The notes beneath the pieces are model-generated. The model had not been told where the DNA came from. It made no database searches and saw only the letters and a program-made list of their open reading frames with translations. Source: Eutrigla gurnardus (taxonomy: Eukaryota; Chordata; Actinopteri; Perciformes; Triglidae). From it: DNA of 64,000 bases. Position numbers and translations under genes: made by a program. How positions within the stretch are numbered: the first letter of the stretch is position 1; each line of letters begins with the position of its first letter. The stretch covers positions 29,952,796-30,016,795 of the forward strand of contig OY741270.1 of assembly GCA_963514095.1 (NCBI GenBank). Reading direction: 5' to 3'. Below are positions 11,501 through 22,609 of the stretch, one piece after another.

Positions 11501-13896
11501 ACTCCAGAGTGGAGTAATGTGGCGCAGTGACACACACACACACACACACACACATGATCTTGCTACACAAATATACACACACACACTGAAATAAGCAGGG
11601 CTACAGAAAGCATTTCCCAAACCCTAATTGAAAAAGAAAAAGTCTCCTTTATAAGTAAAAATCGTACGTATACATAAATATACATGATAGTAAAAGTATA
11701 CTTGAAGTGCTGAAGGTAAAAGTATTGACGGTGCAGTAAATATGTTGTGTTATCTCTGATGTTTCCGATCATCAGATCATCATGAATCCGGATCACTGGA
11801 CAGGAAGTAAAGCCGTCAGACTCGTGGAGCACAAAGTACAATATTTACCTCTGAGTCGTGGTGAGGAGACGGAGGGGGAACACTCGGGTCTACAGTTTAC
11901 AGGCGAAACATTTACACCAATAATTTGCTTAAGAGAATTCAAACGTAAACTTAAGAGCCCCGACTCTCCGTCTGCTGAGTCCAAAACCAGGATGTGATGT
12001 TTGTTCAGGAAACCGACTGGAAATACCAGAGAGACTCCACCTGCCGCAGGTGAGAACCGAACAAACAGACGGGTGTTTGCTCACTGTTTGACTCACAGCC
12101 TCCACCTGCAAGCTGCTTGACGTCGCATCGAATAACTACGTGATCAAAGAAATCACTTACGTTTAAAAGGAAAAACCAGCAACAATCAGCGCCGATAGCC
12201 TCCGACGTTCTGAACAAACTAAAAAGTAACTAAAACGAACATTTTGCAAACATCACAAACAAGTAAACATGACAAACGGCCCAGCATGAGGCGACCTGCA
12301 GGCATGATGGGAAATGTAGGCGTCGCAATACTCTCAGCGATGTCTGAATCCTTCAAAGCAAAATAAAATAAACAGGAGTTTTCTCTTTTTTCTCTGCTTT
12401 AATTGTTTAACGACCAGCCAATCTTTATTATTTATAGTGATTTATAATTATCATAATTATTACATCACCAGTTAAGTTTACTGTTTCAGTGCACTGATGT
12501 CATTTTGGACAGTAAAGTTTATTTAAACTGTAAAATATGTCTTTGACAACAGACTTTCTATGTATATACAGAAATATAAACATTTTATTTATTATTTTAA
12601 TTCATTATTTTGTGATTTCTGATTAGAACAACATGATAACGCCACTTCTACGTGGCATATAATTAAACATACTTGATTGATTGATCAACTCTTGATCGGC
12701 TATCTATAAAATCAGCGGCGTTATGCTTTGATTTAAAGTTTTGTTGACCTTTCTAACCTTTGCTCTGGATGTTTGACAGATGGGAGGAAAGAAGAGAGTT
12801 TTTACTGGATGACGGCAGGAAGAGAATGAAAAATAGAAACCGAGCTCCCTTTTCTTTTTTTCATTTTCCTCTCTTTGCTGGGTTTTTAATGTCGGTATGT
12901 TCAGAGAGCTTTGTGACACCAAGCGGCTGAATCACGCTACTCTTTCTCGTGTAAACACATCGCCCACGGAAACCGCCGCACAAATACAAACTCACCCACA
13001 CACACACACTCTCTCTCTCTCTCCATCGTAATGCAAACAGGAGGTCCTCGCCCTCCCACTGAGATGTTTGGGGTTATAAACAGGCTTCCTACACCTTTCC
13101 AAAGTCAAATCCAAGCACTTTCCAAGCATTTCCAGGTGCATTCCCATGCTTTTCCAGCACCTTCCAGCTGTGGTAAACTCCATATTTGTATCAATCCAAT
13201 GGTCAGTATTCAGTCTACTTATTATGTCACTTGTTCATCACATTAAATGAGATGTTATTGTCCTCTAAACAACCAACATGATGTTTGGAGACAGCTTTTT
13301 ACAGAAGGACCACAAATGAAAGGAAAACTAATTCCACTAACAGATCCACAGAAATATAATCACCAACTATTTTCATCATCTGTTCATCATCAAAAGTCAT
13401 TTTTCATAAAGAAATGTCACAAAATGCTGTTTTCAGTCCCTCAGATATGGAGATCTTCTTTTCTCTGTTATATCATAGATGTCATCACATACAACACACA
13501 TTTCAAAACCTTTATTATAAATACAAGCACTTTTCAAAACCTTGAAAACACCACACTAAGATTCAAGTGTTTTCAAGGATTTCCAGCCCCCGTACCAACC
13601 ATGCAGATTATTAGCACCTCTACCACCACACGGTCGGTCCCGACTCACCGAGGCCGTGGTGGGCGCCCAGCCGGATCTTCTTCCGGTGGTGGTGCTGGTG
13701 CTCCAGACACGGCATCCCGCCGACGCGCGAGAAACACAGCTTCTTGTTGATGAAGAGGAAGAGGACGGCCAACGCCACGATGAAGAAGCCCACCGCCGAC
13801 AGGAAGCCGATGGCCTCCGCAGGGACTGGCAGGAGGAGGGAGAGGGAGAGAGGACACACAATGACACACTGATCAGACCAGACAAACAGACAGTCT

Positions 13897-13956
<60 letters not shown>

Positions 13957-15063
13957 CGCATGTGATACACACAGACAGAATGAGTGATACTTTAGTATTT
14001 GAGGAACCCTCGGTGCCTTGCTCAAGAGCAGAGATAGTTAAGAAAAAAACAGCGACTGCAGAAACGACAGGTGGGCTAAACCGACAGCTTGGTGCCTTGC
14101 TCAAGAGCAGGTAAAGGTTGTAAGTTCACATTAAAAGCAGACAAAGTCCTGATTGGACAATCGTTTTTCACGTAAGGCGTTTTTCACGTAAGGCGTTTTT
14201 CACGTAAGGCGTTAAGAGGACGAGTGATGGGCGATATGATCAGGCAAAGATCTCGAACATGGCCACGATTCATGATGTGAGTTTTTTTTCTCGAGCAAAG
14301 TTAAGGAAGACTAAAACATCACATTTTGGAAAATGTGCGAGACAGTTGAGCAAAAAAATCAAAGTTTGATGTAAAAATCTCACAAACATTCTACGCCGTA
14401 TTACGGCCACTGCAAGAAAAAAAAAGGAAAACACGGAGCCGAGGGAGGAGGGCAATATTCAGAGAAAAAAGTGGCACATTTGCGATGTTTATTACGATGC
14501 TAACAACCGGCATTTATGCTATCTAACTTCCCATGAATGTACGTACATTTATTTTTCCAATGAATACATCACAACGCCTCGTTAAGGTCCTGAGGGTGAT
14601 TATGATGTTGGGTTTTATTTTTATGAGGTTTATTGATCGGGGGCACTTGGGGCTAAGATGCTAGCAGTAGCTTTCCCTTGTTGTCATAGCAACGGCCAAC
14701 AGCCTGTTAGCGGAAAAACAAGCAACTTGTAAAAGATAGAAAAGAGAAGAGTGGGAGAAAATAGAAAGAGAGACAGAAAATAGAGGATGGAAATTAACGA
14801 GAGGCAGAAAAAAAACTAAACAGAAAGAACGAGACGTGAGAGTAAATAAATGAGAGGAGGAAGTTGAGGTGACATGAGGCGTACTACTCTCAACGCAGAT
14901 GAATAGAGACGCGTAACGGTGGCGGGTGGAGGGGGGAGGAGTGGGTCGCCGTCTCCCGTTTCCACGGCAACGCCTCATAGAAGCAGAGGACCGAATCAAT
15001 GGGGAGCGAACGGAGACGAGTGCACATCCTGCTGAGAGCCGACGCCAAAGAGACTTGACGGCA

Positions 15064-15099
<36 letters not shown>

Positions 15100-15220
15100 T
15101 GTCATGTTTTATTCATTTCATACAAAGCCGTCATTTTTAGGAGCCGAGTACAGATGTACCTGATTAATCTGCAGTGAAAACATCCGCTCACATCATTGCC
15201 AGGCAACAGTGTGTGTGTGT

Positions 15221-15270
<50 letters not shown>

Positions 15271-16687
15271 TGGCACAAATAATGAGCAACAACAGAAGCT
15301 GATTGCAGCAGCGTTTCTGTGTCGGTGGTGGAGGAAGCGCTCGTTCAGGGTCGTTATCAGAATAGAATAATAAGAAATGTTGCGTTGGAGACGTTTACAT
15401 CTTCGTACAGAGCCAGCCGCCATGTTGTTGTTTTCAGATTCTAGACACCAGCATTTCCGTTTTTTTCCACGTTTTTTGTTTTTGTATGTGGGAGAAGTTT
15501 CAGTCGGCTGCAATCTGCAACCTCACCACTAGATGCCGCACGCACTGCATTTTTAAGTAAAAGTATTAAACACCAGTGTAGAAATACTCTGCAAGTAAAA
15601 AACCATGCATTTAAAGTGTTACTTAAGTATAAAAATATAATTAAACTAGCAAAAGTAAAAGTAGTCATGATGCAGAATGGTCCATTTTTTTATATTATTT
15701 GATTATAATTTAATGTTTTAGCTGGCAAAGGTGGATCTAATTTAATTTCTTTAATTTCTTAGTTATGACACTAAGATGACAAATTCACACAATGATAAAA
15801 TGGTAATGATGATAATAATAAAATATATTATTTAATGGCTCCTTTTAATGGTTCTCAGTGTTAACTACCTATCACATAATTATAAAAGTAGTAATAAAAT
15901 ATCAATAAAGTATAATAGGCATCGGAGGATCGCTCAACGATTGACTTGGGAAATATAAGATGCAGCTGTTGGTTGGAAAGCTGACGGCTGGCAGCGATGC
16001 GGATCAGAGCAGCGGGTAAGATCAGGAAGCACTTTTAAATGTTAATAACGCGACATTAAAGTTAATCCGATGTGACACGCGGAGCCAGTTTAGTTGAATC
16101 AGCGGAGGGTGTGACACGTTATAATCCGAGTTCTGGATGAGTTCAAGCTGGTGATCACGTTTGTCAGGGATCACAAGTACAAGGAAGGAAGGAAGGAAGG
16201 AAGGAAGGAAGGAAGGAAGGAACTTTCTCACGTTTTGTGAACCGGTCAACATATCGAGACTACTTTGTCTTGACATCGACAATTGATGTGCATCAAACCC
16301 GTCGGTTTGTGGACGACAGTTCTGAATCTTGGATTTTTTTGGACTGGTGAAGAAAGTGACCATATTTGGAGTGTAGAGGAGCGACGGGTGGATCTGAGCA
16401 GCAAACCTTACTGGATGTGGATCCATCTGTTGAAGCTTCTATAATTCAAGGTTCAACTTTACAGCTAAGTGTTAAAGTTTTTCCCCGACACAGCCCCATG
16501 TGATGGTAAATGTCTGGATGGTGCGTTCGGGTGCGGCTGTAAATCGGAGTCCCCCCCCCACCCCCCTCTCAGCTGCTCTGTCGCTCACAGACACTGAGCT
16601 CAGTGTTGGAGACCCAGAGAGTCTCCTACTGTCTGCATCCAGATGGACAGGAAGAAACCCTGGGTCAAAGTCTGGCCTCACACCTGC

Positions 16688-16751
<64 letters not shown>

Positions 16752-19700
16752 CACACACTAACAACAGCCGGTAAATGAGGAAGATTAAACAACTTATTAT
16801 GAGCTTAATTTCAGAGGATGCAAAAAGTGTGCATTTACTCTTTAAGGTACATAAACATGGTAAACATCTCTTAGTTTGCATATTTGTACTGCGACACATG
16901 GAGATGTTTACCATCTTAGTTTAGTGTGCTAACATTTGCTAATTAGCATAAAAACACATAAGTAAACCAAGTACTTTATACTACTACCACACAATATACT
17001 GTAGACACACATTCTACTGCACTGTCTAAATACTATATGTATGTATGTATATATATCAATATATCAATATATATATATATATATATATATATATTGATAT
17101 ATATTGATATATATACATATATATATACATATATATATTGATATATATGTATATATATATATATTGATATATATACATATAAATATATATAAATATTAGT
17201 TGTCGTGTATACTCAATTTTTTACATGATATGATACTTTACTTTATAAATGTATACTTATTTTACATCTCGCGCTCATATATTTATATTTTGTACTATAT
17301 TAGATTTTATTTTACAGTAAAGCATTTTACTATATTTTAGCACTATTTTGTGTCTTACAGTTTAATTATGTCTTAATTATGTATCATACAGTTCTCATTC
17401 ATCCCCAAAGACGAAATATCCCACGCGCCTCAAACCCACCACGGCGAGTACAGGTGACCTAATTAACACACAATAATGTTTTTTTTTTTACCCACGTTGT
17501 ATCGTCGGCTGGAGCCGGGGCTTGGGGATGATGTCGGACGTGGAGTTGAGCCGAGACGGACCGCGGGTCGTTCCAAACGTTCCAAAGGGATCCATGAGTC
17601 CGTGTTCGGGTCCAACAACGACACACAACCTGCTCACGAACCACAAGACCACAACGCCTGTGTGTGTGTGGTTGAGTGACGCTGTTGTTGTTGTTGTTGT
17701 CGGCCAATCAAACACTTTCCCAGAGTTACAACTGTTCAAACAAGACGGTGTGTTTACTGATGAAACTGATCCGACGGGTTTAAACCAAGTTATAACTATG
17801 AAACTCAACTATTGTCACATTATTATTATTGTATAATTTATTGTTCAAAGTTAAAAATAACTTAAAATATGTGAAATTGAATGAATAGATTTAGTTATAC
17901 AATTAAAACGTCTTCCAAAAGCATCTGTACGACGGTGTATGAGGGTAGCTAGCGGTAGCTTTCACATGTCATAGAGGAAGTAAACAAGTTGCTTGACCGG
18001 ATGTAGCATCTTAGCCCAACCACCCCCCAATCAATAAACACCCATAAGATAGCAAATTTGCCACTTTATAAAGTCACAAATTTTGCTCCCCTCTCTCGGC
18101 TCCTTTTTTTTTTTAACAATTTCATAGTCTGACTTTCCTGAAAACGACGATTTGACGCATGAATTTTTAAGTTTAACAAGATATTAATAAATATTTTTTG
18201 GTTGCAGAAAGGCAAACAAAAGCAAAAAATAAAATAAATCTTCCAAAAACAGACTAGTTTACGACGTTTCTGGTGAACGCCGATCACGCCACACCGAAAC
18301 TGTTCATTTGTCGTGAATATTCGTTGTCCACAGAAGATGATCCCCGACGTCCACTTTGTTAGGAAACCGCATCAAAAATGTCAAAAAATTTTACTTATTA
18401 GCTTCTGTGTTTTTAGCTCACAAATAAATAAACTTTACGTCAGAAAAAATTATCTCATGAATCTAAAATAATCCCGGTGGACGGGGGGTTGTGTTGTGTT
18501 AGCACAGCGGCAGGAAAACCAGCCGAGTATTGATGAACCCGTTTGTTGAACGTGTTGAAGTCAAATTGTAATGAATTAATGATCAAACGAGGATTAGGGA
18601 GGCGATGTTTCCCAGAAGTCAACGAGAGGCATCGGCGGAGGGATCAGGATAATGAGATGGAGAGATCGAACCAGCGGCGATAAGCGAAATAAATAAAAAT
18701 CACAATGGCTAATCTGTGACAGGCCCGGTTGTGAAAAGGTTGCTTATGTGTGTGAATATTAAATCCCCTGATTACTATGCAGCTGCTGACTTTTCCAGCC
18801 CAGCTTTGAAGTGAGGAGAAAAGAGAGCACTTTGATGTGAAGAAGAAGAAGAAGCGGCGGCGGTGGCTGCGAAGGCCACGTCGTTAACGCTCATTAAGGA
18901 GGATCCCGAGGAGGACGAACACAGAGCTTTGTAGTTTCTGTCTTCTTTTTTTAGGCATGAATAAAAGGAGCGCCTGCTGTTTCTTTCAGTTCGTTGTAAG
19001 GTCACTCATTAGCGTAGCTAATTAGTTTTAGCACTGTGTGTGTGTGTGTGTGTGTGTCCTCTGCTGTATTCAGATCATTTACTTTTAAAAGGTGCTATAT
19101 CATGAAAATTGTTGTTAATGTGGCGTAAAATAATCGAGCCCCCCCATAATGGAATTTGGGATTTTTTTGCATCCAGTGAAGGAAGTGACCATATTTGGAC
19201 TGTGGAGGAGCGACAGGTGGATCTGGATCCATGTGGATTCTGGTGTGAAGCTGCTAACAAAGTTAGCTTCTATAATTCAAGGTTAACTTTACAGCTAAGT
19301 GTTAAAGTCATCTTAGTAGCTAACTAGCATTGGTAGCGACCTTTCAATCAGCAGGGAAGCCCCGCCCCCTAAAGCATCCCCTGCTTCCTGGTCTGGTGGA
19401 CTCTAAATGGACCATAATGTACTAAATGAACATCATGCTGGATTGAAGAAGACTTGAAACTAGAGATTGAGACCATAAACTCATGTTTACAATGTTTACT
19501 GAGATAATACATCAAGAGAGAAGTAGGACCATTTTCTCATAGACTTCTATACAACCAGAGAGGAGTCGCCCCCTGGTGGTCAGCAGAGAGAATGACAGTT
19601 TAAGGCCTCCCAGCTTTATAAGCCTGTGATAATTTGATTTCTAAACCAAATAATAGTCATCAAGCCGAACATTTGCATAACCCGGACCCAGCCTCTATGA

Positions 19701-20179
19701 TCCAACCGCCAGTTGGATCATAGAGGCTAAGTCCCGCCCCCTTCCTGTGAACCACCATGGGACCTTGTAATTACTACTTAATTAGGATTTATTTATTTAT
19801 TTCTAATTAAATTATTAAATTTTTGGCAGTTTTGCTCCAATATTGTTACTGGTTTTCTGTTTCCATGATAGGTGTGATTTATTTTGTTTTGTTCAGTGAG
19901 GTTTTTTTAAGCTCTTTGATTTGTTGGTCGGACTTCTTTTGTTGCATTTTTAAAAATCTATATATTTATAAATGAAAATAACATGTAATGTATTTGCTAC
20001 GATTGGTATTTTTTGTTGTGGTTGATAATGGATTAAAAAAGAAAGAAAGAAAAAAGAAAAACTTCCGGAGCCGCCACGTGACGTTCATCTGCTGTTGTTG
20101 TTCGATTGGAGGTTAGATCAACCCAGAAACATCAACACATCATGTTTTCAGTCTGACTCAAACTCACTGACCGCAAGGC

Positions 20180-20242
<63 letters not shown>

Positions 20243-22563
20243 AAAAAAGAATCATAGTTTCCCTGGAAACAACCCAGTGGCTCTATTAAGGTATAATGAG
20301 TGTGCCTTGTCCCACCCACATGTAAGAAGGACTCATGTTACCATGGCGCTGTCTGTCTCATCGTCCTGATTGGCCGGGAGGATGCGATGGGCTCTCAGGG
20401 TTGAGATGAACACAACTATGAATAAGAAGAGCTGTGGGGAGGTTCCACCGGGAGAAAAGCTCAAAGCAGTTTTACGACTAAATCAGCCACGGGGGATTAG
20501 AAATGTAGGAAAGCATAAAATACCAAATATCACTATTATATCTCTTTGACAGCACAGGCAAGTCAACATTTAGTTAAACATAATTTTGGCTCTTCCATAA
20601 GTATTATTTATAACAACTTATTGTTAATGTCATCTTTGATAATTAAACATTAATATCAGCTGCTACATAAAAATGTTTTGGGTCAATTTGAGGAACAATT
20701 TGACGACTGCGTATACAATATCCAATCTTTATTCTCAGATATTAATATTTTATTTGCATGAAAACATCCGGTATTCTGTTTCATATCAGCCACAAATGAT
20801 CTACGGCACACGTTTATTATTTTTCTGGCTCGGAGGCTTCTAAAACACTTCCTGATGTGAGAGCACTATAAAGGGTTGGAGCAACACCATCCATCCATTT
20901 AGAAACATTCACAACAAAGCTTTACAACGCTGATGTTGAGGCGCCATCTGCTGGCTGCAGGCTGCACTTCACCCGGACTATAAATTCATTTAATAAAGGT
21001 TATAATAATATTTATTTTACTGCTAGGTATTTTGAAAAAGCATATTTTAACTTTTATCTTAACAAGAGTAAAAGGCTTCAGGATAAAACCTTGTTGGGGA
21101 TTTTTATCATTATATTTTTATATTAAAATTATAATTTTTCTGTACATGTGATCAACATTAAGCTAATTTTTTAAGTTAGAGATCTGTCATACAATATTTA
21201 TTTGGCTTATAGCCTGTATTTTGTGTTTTGTAACATCTTTGAAATAAATCTATGAAATCTATATTTAGCAGACGTGTTGGACCTAGCCGCTAACGTTCCT
21301 CCAACTCTGATAGCTTATATAAGAGCAGATAAAAATACATTATCATTCATTCAAAATGAGCTCAACCAACTACAACAGTGAAATCCCACTTTAACATTAA
21401 TGCACTAGTAATTATAATTTAATAAAAGGATATAAATCATAGTAGAACAGTCACGGTTTAATGCTTTACTGATTACACTGACGTTACTTTGACTTCACTT
21501 ACATTTTCACTTATTATTATTATTATTATTATTATAGTAGTGGTTTTACTTGAGTAAATACGATGCAACACATTTGTTTGTCGTCCGTCCATCGACACCA
21601 GAAAGTAAAATAAAGTCTAATAACAGCACGAAGAAACCAAACAAGACAAGAGGTTCGATCATCACGTCATAACGTTTTCATATTCATCGTTTTCAGGAAT
21701 AAGTCAAATCAAAAACTCACACTCTGACTGAGTCTCAGTGGTTCCTCCTTCACTGCTCATCATCGCCACCTCCTCCTTACTCCTTTCTTTCCGTCTACTC
21801 ACCAAATACAAAACTCTCCTAAACTCTCGCCTTAATGTTACTGATCTCCTTTTGGGTGAAATCTAACCGCCCGGTCTTGAGCCGCCCCCCTTCGCCCCCC
21901 ATATGAGCCGTCCATCAGCGCTGCCTTCCTGCCTCCTGCTGGGCGAGGCGGGCGTCTCTTCCTGAACACCACCGAGACACAACAACAGGGAGGAAGGCAA
22001 AAACAAAACCCTCCTCCAACTAATGGATCCTTCATGGCCCAAACGTATCCCAAGATGCATTGCTCTGAGCGGTGACGATTGGATTTGAATCAAAGCGGCA
22101 GTCACATGAAGCACATCATGTCCACTGCCTCCATTTTTATTATTTTGCTCTCCTCTATCCTCTGTAGACCGGACCGAAGGACAAAACTTAAAAGTGCATC
22201 TTTCTTTTATTTTTTACGTCAACCAATCACACCTCTTTGAAAGACTGCATCGCCTAGCAACAGGGCCAACCGCACCTCCTCTCCCTAAAAGGTCAAGGTT
22301 TCTGTCCTCTTCCTCGCTCTCAGAAGTTTAGGGTAGTTTTAGCCTATTTTTCCAGATGATTTGCATCTGGAAACACTGAGACTTACAGTGGCTATAAGGA
22401 GCTCTACTGCCCCCTAGAGGACGGTTCTAACATCATTAACTTCACCCACTGTGACGTCAACAAATCTGAGAATTCTTGATGTGGCTCCATCAATCAGCGT
22501 GCGGAGTCTGATTGCCCATCAGTAGGCCACAACGCTCAAATAAACAGGAAGGAAATAGGCAGT

Positions 22564-22609
<46 letters not shown>

